DNA of 64,000 nucleotides from Bacillota bacterium (lineage in GTDB: Bacteria; Bacillota; Clostridia; Acetivibrionales; DSM-2933): assembly GCA_023430975.1 (NCBI GenBank), contig JAEYYB010000037.1:1-64000 (forward strand), read 5' to 3'. A program made the position numbers and the translations under genes. This document shows, piece after piece, positions 16,734-24,723 of the stretch; position 1 is the stretch's first letter; each line of letters opens with the position of its first letter. The notes under the pieces are model-generated. The model was not told where the DNA came from, made no database searches, and saw nothing but the letters and a program-made list of their open reading frames with translations.

Positions 16734-17447
16734 CTAGTTCCTAAGGTAATCCTTATATTTATCGCCTATATAGCATTTATGCCCAGTATTAAAATGTAAT
16801 TCTTTGCTCTTGAAATCTATCTTAGAAATGTAAGATGCATTAGCAATAAAAGACTTATGACAGCGGATAAAACTCCGGTCATTTAGAATGGTGCTAAACC
16901 TTTCTAGAGAATCATAACAGGATATCTGGTCATTAGCAGTATAAATATTAACTTTAAAACCTGACTTCGCAACATAAATAATATCCTTAAGCTTTACCTT
17001 AAAAATACAGCTTTCGGCCTTAATTTGGATGAACTTATCATCATTACCGTCTTGATTCAAAATGGATTTATAATCCTTTTCAATCCTCATAAGGCATTGC
17101 TCAAGGACTTCAAAAACAACAGGCTTTGTAAGGAAATCAAAAGCCTTTACCTTAAAAGCTTGTAATGCATATTCAAAATGCCCTGTTATAAAAACTATAT
17201 ATGCAAGGCAATCAGCCTCTCTTATCCGCTTAGCCAGTTCATATCCATTTTCTGTGGATTTGAGATCTATATCAATGAAAAATAAATTGGCAGAATGATC
17301 TTTAAGATAGTCATCAACAGCACCTGTGGTTGAAGCTTTACAAACTATCCCACCGGAAATATTATTGCTCGACATTATCTTTTCTATAGCTCTAGATGTT
17401 TTTTCAAGGATTACCGGGTTATCATCGCAAACTACAATTCTAAACAT
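16734..17447 (-). CDS. LytTR-family response regulator (AgrA-like)
   Basis: 237 residues: a receiver domain (DD at 8-9, phospho-acceptor Asp59 in FFIDIDL, Lys near 105 in FDFLTKP) and a C-terminal LytTR DNA-binding domain (about 140-237; DRSFIRCHKSFIAN, SKIDFKSKELHF). A good AGGAAGGGG site precedes ATG 17447. The family binds direct repeats upstream of agr promoters. Order on this strand is regulator, agrB, agrD. With the AgrC-like kinase converging, the full quorum circuit is present. Confidence 0.92.
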   Translation of the reverse strand: MFRIVVCDDNPVILEKTSRAIEKIMSSNNISGGIVCKASTTGAVDDYLKDHSANLFFIDIDLKSTENGYELAKRIREADCLAYIVFITGHFEYALQAFKVKAFDFLTKPVVFEVLEQCLMRIEKDYKSILNQDGNDDKFIQIKAESCIFKVKLKDIIYVAKSGFKVNIYTANDQISCYDSLERFSTILNDRSFIRCHKSFIANASYISKIDFKSKELHFNTGHKCYIGDKYKDYLRN

Positions 17448-17510
17448 ATAATATCCCCTTCCTAATTTTAATAAAACTATTTTTATTAAATCTATTTGAA
17501 AGAATTATTT

Positions 17511-17615
17511 TATATTAAAAGTGTTAATAATCTTACATTTGGCGGAGCAAATAACGAACGGTTCAACGGGATTTGCGACAGACAAATGTAATAGATTTAT
17601 CACTTTAATTTAGTC
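17511..17615 (+). repeat. Family A1 element, full length (copy 1 of tandem pair)
   Basis: Left arm AAAAGTGTTAATAATCTTAC, core GCAAATAACGAACGGTTCAA, right arm CAAATGTAATAGATTTATCA. The arms are imperfect inverted repeats of about 28 bp. Near-identical to the copy 192 bp downstream. Confidence 0.92.
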
Positions 17616-17702
17616 GTATGTTAGCTTTTGTATCGGTCTATTTAGTAAAAAAGTTAACATTAATGTGTCAAGAGTATAAGGTAGGTACGATATTTAGAAA
17701 TA

Positions 17703-17808
17703 TATATATTAGAAGTGTTAATAATCTTACATTTGGTGGAGCAAATAACGAACGGTTCAACGGGATTTGCGACAGACAAATGTAATAGATTTATCACTTT
17801 TAATTTAG
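17703..17808 (+). repeat. Family A1 element, full length (copy 2 of tandem pair)
   Basis: Same orientation and almost the same sequence as 17511-17615 (one G-to-A in the left loop, an extra T near the right end). The near identity of two neighbouring copies suggests recent amplification. Confidence 0.92.
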
Positions 17809-17894
17809 GTATATTTTATTTTGTTGAAATCTACCCTAATAATAGTTATATTATTATTTGTAACATTAATATTGCTTATTAGGGAGAAAAAATA

Positions 17895-18782
17895 ATGATA
17901 AAGGTCTACAACAGACGCACAAAAGAGTATGAGGTTGAAAATGTTGCAGGAGGTAAATTTTTAAACGCTCTTTATGGTACTGTTCCGGGAAAAATGGGCT
18001 TGGAACTTTTAGTAAAAAGGAAATTCTATTCATATATTTCAGGTGTTTTTTGTGACAGCAGAAAAAGTGCCGGACTAATCAAAAAGTTCATTAACGGCTA
18101 TAATATAGATGTTTCGGAATGTCAGGATGAAGTTGGAAGCTTTCAAACCTTCAACGAATTTTTTATTAGAAAAATGAAACCTCATATGCGTCCATATGAT
18201 AATGAGCCTGGCAAGTTGCTTTCGCCTGGGGATGGCAGGATGTACTCATGGAAGAATATAGATATAAATAAGCTTGTTCAGGTAAAGGGATTTTCCTATT
18301 CCCTAAAGGATCTACTTAGAGATGACAGCCTTGCTTCAAGATATGAAGGTGGAATCCTTGCTATACTAAGGCTTTGCCCTTTAGATTATCACAGGTTCCA
18401 CTTTATAGATGGCGGAACCTGCAGTAAGACTGTCAAAATAAAAGGACATTATTATTCGGTAAATCCTACGGCCCTAAAGACCGTTGCTCGCATATACTGT
18501 CAGAATAAAAGGGAGTACAGTGTGCTTAAGTCGGATAACTTTGGCGATGTATTGTATATTGAGGTAGGTGCAACATCAGTGGGATCAATAATTCAGACAT
18601 ATGTACCTGAGCAGCGAGTCTTAAGGGGCGATGAGAAGGGCTACTTCAAATTTGGGGGATCTACTCTTATTATGCTGCTGGAAAAAGGTGCGGCCAATAT
18701 TGATGATGAAATACTTGAACAAACCGAAGCGGGGTTTGAAACAAGGGTGTTGGCCGGGGAGGTAATTGGAAGCAAAAAATAG
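17895..18782 (+). CDS. psd: Phosphatidylserine decarboxylase proenzyme
   Basis: Membrane-associated enzyme that converts phosphatidylserine to phosphatidylethanolamine. 295 residues. CPLDYHRFHF carries the catalytic His region. FGGSTLIML holds the self-cleavage site between Gly255 and Ser256, giving a beta chain 1-255 and an alpha chain with N-terminal pyruvoyl from Ser256. GGST is a variant of LGST. AGGGAG lies 8 nt before ATG. No pssA is seen in the window. Upstream are two family A elements. Confidence 0.95.
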   Translation: MIKVYNRRTKEYEVENVAGGKFLNALYGTVPGKMGLELLVKRKFYSYISGVFCDSRKSAGLIKKFINGYNIDVSECQDEVGSFQTFNEFFIRKMKPHMRPYDNEPGKLLSPGDGRMYSWKNIDINKLVQVKGFSYSLKDLLRDDSLASRYEGGILAILRLCPLDYHRFHFIDGGTCSKTVKIKGHYYSVNPTALKTVARIYCQNKREYSVLKSDNFGDVLYIEVGATSVGSIIQTYVPEQRVLRGDEKGYFKFGGSTLIMLLEKGAANIDDEILEQTEAGFETRVLAGEVIGSKK

Positions 18783-18947
18783 GTAATACAGTGAAAAAAG
18801 TAAAAAATAAGATAGTAATTTGTTGCATTTATCTTATAAAGAAATGTGGAATTTATCCGATAAATACATTAGGGTTTTATGTGTACGATGGTATACGAAT
18901 GGCTATATTACCTTGCTTTTGGTATGCTGTGAAAGGATATAGTATTT

Positions 18948-21107
18948 ATGGATAAAAAGCGTTGCAATATAGGGGTAATTACCGTATATACTGAGAATTT
19001 TTATTTCGGATCTTTGCTAAAGGGCATACAAAGCATAATAAAACAAGAAGAAGGAAGGCTTTTTATATTCAATACATATATGCTGGATCGATTCAGAATG
19101 GATGCAAAGGATGATGAAGATTATTATTCATTTTCAGTTAACCACATTGATGGATGGATAATTTTGACTTTAAGCTTGAAAGCGGAACACATCAATAAGA
19201 TTCATAATACAGGGAAGCCTGTTGTCTTTGTTGGACACAGGTCCCAATATTTCAACAATACTTTTGTGTGTGATGACAGCTATAATGGTGGAAAGCAGAT
19301 TACTGAGCATCTGTTAGCCCATGGGCATAAGAGGATAGCTTTTATAGGTGCAAGCATAGTATATGATATGTTGGAAAGGCATGCTGGATACAAAGAAATA
19401 CTTGAAAAACACGGTTTATATGATGAAGGTATTGTCTTTGATGTTATTAATCCTATGCCACAACATGGAAAACAAGTTGCTGTAAAAATGATTGAAAGAG
19501 GCATAGATTTTTCAGCCATATTTGCTGCAAACGATTATTTGGCAATGGGAGTGATAGAGGGATTAAAGGAAGGCAACATTCATGTTCCTAGAGATATAGC
19601 CGTTATTGGCTATGACAACTCTGACAGCGGTAAAATGCATACACCCCCTTTAAGCAGTATGAATCAGAATACCTTTGAAATTGGCAGAGCAGCAGGAAGA
19701 GCTGTAATTGGACGAATAAAAGGGGAGAATGTGAATAGACAGATTCTGGTAAAATCAGATTTGATCATAAGGGAATCCTGCGGATGTACATATAAAGAAG
19801 ACTCGGCACAGGAGTGTATAACAACTGAGATTATGGAAAAGAAGAACTCCATGATAGAAAGACTTGAAGAGATTTTATATAAGAACTCCGATCTTGGTAC
19901 AAAGCTATTTGAATTAAACGTTAGTGATATATTAAAACTTATTCCACAAATAACCGATGAATATACCTGGTTTTGTTTCGGCCTGTTTAGAGATGACAAA
20001 AAATCCAAGTATGAAATAGTTACCCAGACTGTCGTGGATAACATTAAAAAAACAAAGTCGGATAAAACAGTTGAGTGCGATTTGGAGAATTTTCCCCCTT
20101 TGGAATGTATGCAGGATTATGAATTTGGCAAAAATGACGTAATATTGGTGGTGCCTATATCTACTGAGAAAAGGAATATAGGAATTATGTCATATGTAAC
20201 TAAAATTCATGGAGAAACTACTTTGTTTGTGCATGATATGCATATGCTTATGTATAATCTACTGGGAATAGCTATAGATAGAAATTTGGTAATGACGGAT
20301 TTAAAGGAAACACTGGAATCCCTTAAAAAAACCCAGGAACAGCTGATAGAATCTGAAAAACTCGTATCTTTAGGACGTTTGGTATCTGGCATTGCCCATG
20401 AGATTAACAAACCTATAGGTGAAGGCGTTGCTGCTATAGAATATCTGAAAAATAATGTGCTTAAGTTAAAGGAGCTATTTGATACAAACAAGCTTACAAA
20501 GCAGGAACTAATAGAGCTGCTAAAAGAAAACAAAGGGTCTGTAAAAACACTTTTTGCAAATTTACAGAAAGCGTCTGACCTTATAATGAGATTTAAGCAG
20601 ATTGCATTGGATAATACAATTGACGAAACAAGGGTTTTTAATGTTAAGGACTATATAAACGATGTAATATTAAGCATTGATGTAAAGTCAAGAAAGCGTG
20701 ATATAACCATTAACCTGGAGTGTCCTCAAGAGCTTCGTCTTATGTGCAATCCTGGAGATTTGTACCGGGTATTGACAAATCTAATTCTAAATTCAATAAC
20801 ACACGGCTATGATGAAGGCAATAAAGGTGAAATATCAATTGCATTTGAAAAGAAAGAAAAGAGCCTCGTTTTGGAATATAAGGATGATGGCAGAGGTATA
20901 GAAAGAGAAACGTTTCACAAAATTTTTGAGCCGTTTTTTACAGCTAAAAGCGGCAATGATGGCCTAGGACTAGGGCTTTATATGATAAACAATATAATAA
21001 AGCAAAAGCTGGGCGGAACGATAGAATGTGAAAGTGAGTACAATAAAGGTACAAGATTCATAATTAGCCTCCCTTTGTCATTGGTTGCAGAAGAGTTATT
21101 ATTATGA
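18948..21107 (+). CDS. Soluble sensor kinase: LacI-type ligand-binding domain plus histidine kinase
   Basis: 719 residues without a signal peptide, TM helix or HTH. Residues 5-275 are a LacI/Peripla_BP_3-type sugar-binding fold (NIGVITVYT, GHKRIAFIGA, FAANDYLAMGVIEGL, DIAVIGYDNS, SCGC at the end). A middle region of about 150 residues is unassigned. A coiled coil (about 450-475) leads to GRLVSGIAHEINKPIG with phospho-acceptor His484, then HATPase boxes NLILNSITHG, DDGRGI, FEPFFTAK and GLGLGLYMI. Cytoplasmic sensing of a sugar-like ligand is inferred. There is no receiver partner nearby. The paralogue at 21190 follows on the same strand. Confidence 0.87.
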   Translation: MDKKRCNIGVITVYTENFYFGSLLKGIQSIIKQEEGRLFIFNTYMLDRFRMDAKDDEDYYSFSVNHIDGWIILTLSLKAEHINKIHNTGKPVVFVGHRSQYFNNTFVCDDSYNGGKQITEHLLAHGHKRIAFIGASIVYDMLERHAGYKEILEKHGLYDEGIVFDVINPMPQHGKQVAVKMIERGIDFSAIFAANDYLAMGVIEGLKEGNIHVPRDIAVIGYDNSDSGKMHTPPLSSMNQNTFEIGRAAGRAVIGRIKGENVNRQILVKSDLIIRESCGCTYKEDSAQECITTEIMEKKNSMIERLEEILYKNSDLGTKLFELNVSDILKLIPQITDEYTWFCFGLFRDDKKSKYEIVTQTVVDNIKKTKSDKTVECDLENFPPLECMQDYEFGKNDVILVVPISTEKRNIGIMSYVTKIHGETTLFVHDMHMLMYNLLGIAIDRNLVMTDLKETLESLKKTQEQLIESEKLVSLGRLVSGIAHEINKPIGEGVAAIEYLKNNVLKLKELFDTNKLTKQELIELLKENKGSVKTLFANLQKASDLIMRFKQIALDNTIDETRVFNVKDYINDVILSIDVKSRKRDITINLECPQELRLMCNPGDLYRVLTNLILNSITHGYDEGNKGEISIAFEKKEKSLVLEYKDDGRGIERETFHKIFEPFFTAKSGNDGLGLGLYMINNIIKQKLGGTIECESEYNKGTRFIISLPLSLVAEELLL

Positions 21108-21189
21108 TAATTTGGGCTTTAGATACCTGATTGCAATTATATATTAGCTTAGCCATTACTTGGCATCTAAAAAAGAAAGGGCACAATAT

Positions 21190-23334
21190 ATGCTTAACAA
21201 GCTGCGGATTGGTGTAATTACAAAGTTTATCGATGGGACAAACTATGGTAATTTGATAAGCGGAATTCATAGCTGCCTTAGGGATATGAATGCTAAATTA
21301 TTTGTGCTTAATAATTTTATGATAAGTCGTTTCTTAACTGATGTAAAAAAGGTGGAAGGCTATTATAATCTGGCTTTTAATCATATAGACGGATGGTTGA
21401 TATTAGCAGAAGGTGCCAGCGATAGCTATGTAAATAAGATAATTGCAAACGGTAAACCTATCGTATTTATTGGTGCTAATAGTGGAGAAAGAAATAGTAC
21501 CATAGTAAAGAGTGACAATATAAAAGGTACAAAGACAGGGGTAGAACATCTCATAACGCATGGGCATAGGAAAATAGGGTTCATAGGCTGGATGGGAATT
21601 GATGATATGAAGGAGCGTTTATGTGGGTATAAGGAAGCCTTATTGGAGAATGGTATTTCCTTTGATGAAAACCTCGTATACATTAGTGAATATGCATTGC
21701 CCAGGCATGGAAAAGAAGCCGTTGAACACTGGATCAAAAAAGGAATAGAATTTACTGCAATATTTGCCGGCAATGACAGTCTTGCTGTTGGTGCCATCAA
21801 GGAACTTAATAACAATGGAATATTGGTACCGGAGGATGTGGCGGTAATTGGGTATGACAACAGCTCTTTTGCAAAAAGCAGCAATCCTGGTATTACAACG
21901 ATAGATCAGAATGCTTATGATTTAGGATTTACTGCCGCAAAAACGTTGGTTGAAAATATAAAAAACGGAGAAAAGAGTGGAAAAAAAGTATTGGTATCAT
22001 CTGACCTAATATTGAGAAAATCTTGCGGTTGTTCCTATGATGTAAATGACACCTTGGAGCTTACAAAAGAAAATGCCTATAAAAAAGATTATATAATAAA
22101 GTGCCTAGAAGAAACAATTCTAAAAAATTCCGATATAGGTTCAAAGTTACTTACAGCAGATATTGACGGTATAAAAAGATTATTTCCTTTTATCGTTGAT
22201 GACTATTCCTGGGAGTGTATAGGCTTTTGGGACGATGAGAAATCAGATCGGGATAGTATAAATATAAATGCTCTATATGATACGGCAAAAAAACTGGAAA
22301 GTGTCCATTTATCCTGTAAACTTGAGAAATTTCCACCTTTTGAATTAATGGATGAAAAAATGTATATGGACAATGATGATATAATTTGGATAATGCCGAT
22401 TTCCTCAGCAACAAGAAATTGGGGTGTAATGGCATATTCTAGCCCGTTAAGAGAAATCTCATCACTTGTTAAATATAATATTTCCAATGTTATAACTACA
22501 CTTTTAGGTATTGCCATGGATCGTGATGTCGCGAAAACAGACCTGGAAGTTAGCCTGGAAACTCTTAAACAAACGCAAAAGCAATTGATTCATTCAGAAA
22601 AGATGTCTGCATTAGGCGGACTTGTTGCAGGAGTTGCCCATGAGGTCAATACTCCGGTAGGTGTTAGTATGACAGCTGCATCCTTTCTTGATGAAAAAGA
22701 CAATGAAATAATAAGATTATTTGAGACAGGCAGGCTTAAAAAAGATGATTTGAATGAGTATATAGAAACTGCTATGGAAACAGTTGAAATACTTGCTATT
22801 AATTTGGAAAGGGCCTCAAATCTGGTAAAGAGTTTTAAAGAAATATCTGCAGACCAGTCCATGACAGTAAAGAGGCGGTTTTTATTGAAAAAATATATAA
22901 ATGAAGTTTTGGTTAGCTTAAATCCCAAAATAAGATTAACCGGGCACAGGATAACTGTAAATTGTAATGATGACCTGGAATTGTATGCATCCCCTGTCGG
23001 TTTGTCTCAAATCATTACCAACCTAGTTATGAACTCACTTCTACATGCTTTTGAGGATATTAAAGAAGGCAAAATAGAGATTAATGCAACCACAGAAAAC
23101 GATGAAATTATTATTGAATACAGTGATAATGGAAAAGGGATAAATGAGAACGATATTAAAAAAATATATGAACCGTTTTTTACAACCAAAAGAGGAAAAG
23201 GTGGAACAGGATTAGGACTAAATTTAGTTTACAATATTGTAACCAATGAATATGGGGGAAACATAAAATGTAAAAGCGCTCTAGGTAATGGAACTTCATT
23301 TATTATCAGAATACCTATGCATGAGGATAATTGA
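21190..23334 (+). CDS. Paralogous LacI-domain histidine kinase
   Basis: 714 residues from ATG 21190, chosen over an upstream TTG because AGAAAGG precedes it and MLNKLRIGVITKF aligns with the upstream paralogue. Same layout: ligand-binding domain (GHRKIGFIGW, FAGNDSLAVGAIKEL, DVAVIGYDNS, RKSCGC), a middle domain with KFPPFEL shared in form with FPPLEC in the paralogue, then GLVAGVAHEVNTPVG with His484, and HATPase boxes NLVMNSLLHA, DNGKGI, YEPFFTTKRG, GLGLNLVYNI. The His falls at the same residue number in both. The two probably arose by tandem duplication and diverged. Confidence 0.87.
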   Translation: MLNKLRIGVITKFIDGTNYGNLISGIHSCLRDMNAKLFVLNNFMISRFLTDVKKVEGYYNLAFNHIDGWLILAEGASDSYVNKIIANGKPIVFIGANSGERNSTIVKSDNIKGTKTGVEHLITHGHRKIGFIGWMGIDDMKERLCGYKEALLENGISFDENLVYISEYALPRHGKEAVEHWIKKGIEFTAIFAGNDSLAVGAIKELNNNGILVPEDVAVIGYDNSSFAKSSNPGITTIDQNAYDLGFTAAKTLVENIKNGEKSGKKVLVSSDLILRKSCGCSYDVNDTLELTKENAYKKDYIIKCLEETILKNSDIGSKLLTADIDGIKRLFPFIVDDYSWECIGFWDDEKSDRDSININALYDTAKKLESVHLSCKLEKFPPFELMDEKMYMDNDDIIWIMPISSATRNWGVMAYSSPLREISSLVKYNISNVITTLLGIAMDRDVAKTDLEVSLETLKQTQKQLIHSEKMSALGGLVAGVAHEVNTPVGVSMTAASFLDEKDNEIIRLFETGRLKKDDLNEYIETAMETVEILAINLERASNLVKSFKEISADQSMTVKRRFLLKKYINEVLVSLNPKIRLTGHRITVNCNDDLELYASPVGLSQIITNLVMNSLLHAFEDIKEGKIEINATTENDEIIIEYSDNGKGINENDIKKIYEPFFTTKRGKGGTGLGLNLVYNIVTNEYGGNIKCKSALGNGTSFIIRIPMHEDN

Positions 23335-23349
23335 TATAGATTCATAAAA

Positions 23350-23387
23350 AAATGGAAGGTCTTATATCGGCCTTCCATTTCTTTATG
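23350..23387. terminator. Bidirectional intrinsic terminator
   Basis: AAATGGAAGG and CCTTCCATTT form a 10-bp stem (23350-23380) flanked by A-rich and T-rich tails. It separates the kinase and the convergent foldase gene. Confidence 0.85.
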
Positions 23388-23390
23388 TTT

Positions 23391-24452
23391 TTATAGAACA
23401 CTGATTGAATCTATAAGCTTCTGGTTGGGTTTTACTGCATTATCCGGATCCTTAAGCCAGATGTCTTTTTTTTGGTCATATTTTTCAGTCTCGATATCTG
23501 TTTTAATTTCTGAACGAACATCATCAAGAGTCAATCTTTTAATGTACTTGATTATATGATAACCAAATTGGGTTTTTACAAGGCCTATATCGCCATCTTT
23601 TGCACTAAAAATCCATTCATCATATTCTTTGGTTGTAATTCCTTTGGCAGCGGTAATTTCACCACCCTTATCCTTTGAACCCGTATCTTCTGAATACTCA
23701 TTAACCAGACTATCAAAGTCAGTCCCGCTTTTTGCCTTGCCCAGTATTTCCTCTGCCAGTTTTTTCTTTTGGTCCAACTGTTCTTTAGGTAATTCTTTAT
23801 CTTCCTTGTCTGTAGTTTTTATAAGAATGTGCTTGGAAACAACCCTATCATACGTTTCCTTGTGTTGATTGTAATAATCACTTATATCCTTGTCGGATAC
23901 ATTTAAGTCTTTTTTGAATTTATCTACAAAGATTTCATATGCCAGAACATATTCTTTATATATGGCTTCATATCGGCTAAAGCTGACTCCATATGTATCC
24001 TGGGTATATTTTTCTGCTTTTTTTTGATCACCTTGTCCATTTTTTTTGATTATGTCGTCCATGTGTGCTTTAATTTTATCCAGACTTTGCTGATCCAGTT
24101 GTAGGTTTTGAGCTTTAGCTTGGGCCAGAAGTACTTTTAGCTCCTGTAGTGAATTAAGGCTTTTTTCTTTGGCAACTGCTACAGGATCATTACCTGCTAC
24201 TTTGGTTTTCCAGAAATTCTTTATCACTGATTCCTCTTTGCCATATATTCCAGACAGCTGCTCCATATCCCGTTTGGCGTTTTTTAAGTAAAATACAAAT
24301 TCATCTTTGGTGACTTTTTCACTGCCGATTGTAGCTGCTATCTCGTTAGTATCAGGTGTGGTTTTGCTGTCTGATTTGTCTGATGAACATCCAACAGCAC
24401 CTGTAATGATTGATAATGACAAAATTAATAGGATAACTTTTTTAAAAGCCAT
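23391..24452 (-). CDS. PrsA-like foldase lipoprotein with parvulin domain
   Basis: Extracytoplasmic peptidyl-prolyl isomerase assisting folding of secreted proteins. ATG 24452 is chosen because AAAGGAAAG precedes it and the next 25 residues form a lipoprotein signal with lipobox ITGAVGC. It has a SurA_N-like helical N-terminal domain (about 35-190), then a parvulin/PpiC domain (about 205-300; VSKHILIKT, YSEDTGSKDKGGEI, TQFGYHIIKY). 353 residues is close to the usual length for clostridial PrsA-like proteins. Confidence 0.9.
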   Translation of the reverse strand: MAFKKVILLILSLSIITGAVGCSSDKSDSKTTPDTNEIAATIGSEKVTKDEFVFYLKNAKRDMEQLSGIYGKEESVIKNFWKTKVAGNDPVAVAKEKSLNSLQELKVLLAQAKAQNLQLDQQSLDKIKAHMDDIIKKNGQGDQKKAEKYTQDTYGVSFSRYEAIYKEYVLAYEIFVDKFKKDLNVSDKDISDYYNQHKETYDRVVSKHILIKTTDKEDKELPKEQLDQKKKLAEEILGKAKSGTDFDSLVNEYSEDTGSKDKGGEITAAKGITTKEYDEWIFSAKDGDIGLVKTQFGYHIIKYIKRLTLDDVRSEIKTDIETEKYDQKKDIWLKDPDNAVKPNQKLIDSISVL

Positions 24453-24544
24453 TTTATTCTTTCCTTTCTTTGGTATATTGTTACATAAATTTTGCAATGG
24501 CAAAATTCATACATTAGGTAATTCCAAAAAATAACTGGTCATCT

Positions 24545-24616
24545 GGAGATTTCAAAAATATTGATTTTACTACGATTCACCATTAAAAACTGACCAAGGA
24601 AATTTTTGAAATCTCC
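24545..24616. repeat. 15-bp perfect inverted repeat upstream of topB and the foldase gene
   Basis: GGAGATTTCAAAAAT (24545-24559) is exactly inverted at 24602-24616 with 42 bp between. It lies in the divergent promoter region. It may be a small mobile-element relic with terminal repeats, or an RNA stem. No relation to families A-C is evident. Confidence 0.55.
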
Positions 24617-24723
24617 TTATTTATACACAGATGATATTAATACTATAAAAAATCTTAATAATATGATAACATGTAAAGAACATAATTTCTATAACTTTAA
24701 GGCTAAAGGAGATTAACAAGTAG

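Larger units (their letters stand above)
17448..17894. other. 447-bp divergent intergenic region with two family A copies
   Basis: Between the LytTR regulator and psd. Two direct-repeat family A elements (17511-17615, 17703-17808) take up nearly half of it. No ORF was seen. The stretch between 17809 and 17894 is AT-rich and may hold the psd promoter. Confidence 0.6.

Noticed and set aside
17511..17808. Tandem repeats considered as a CRISPR array
   Set aside because: Only two copies of about 105 bp with an internal palindrome, no regular short repeats or spacers and no cas genes. Copies are scattered through the window.
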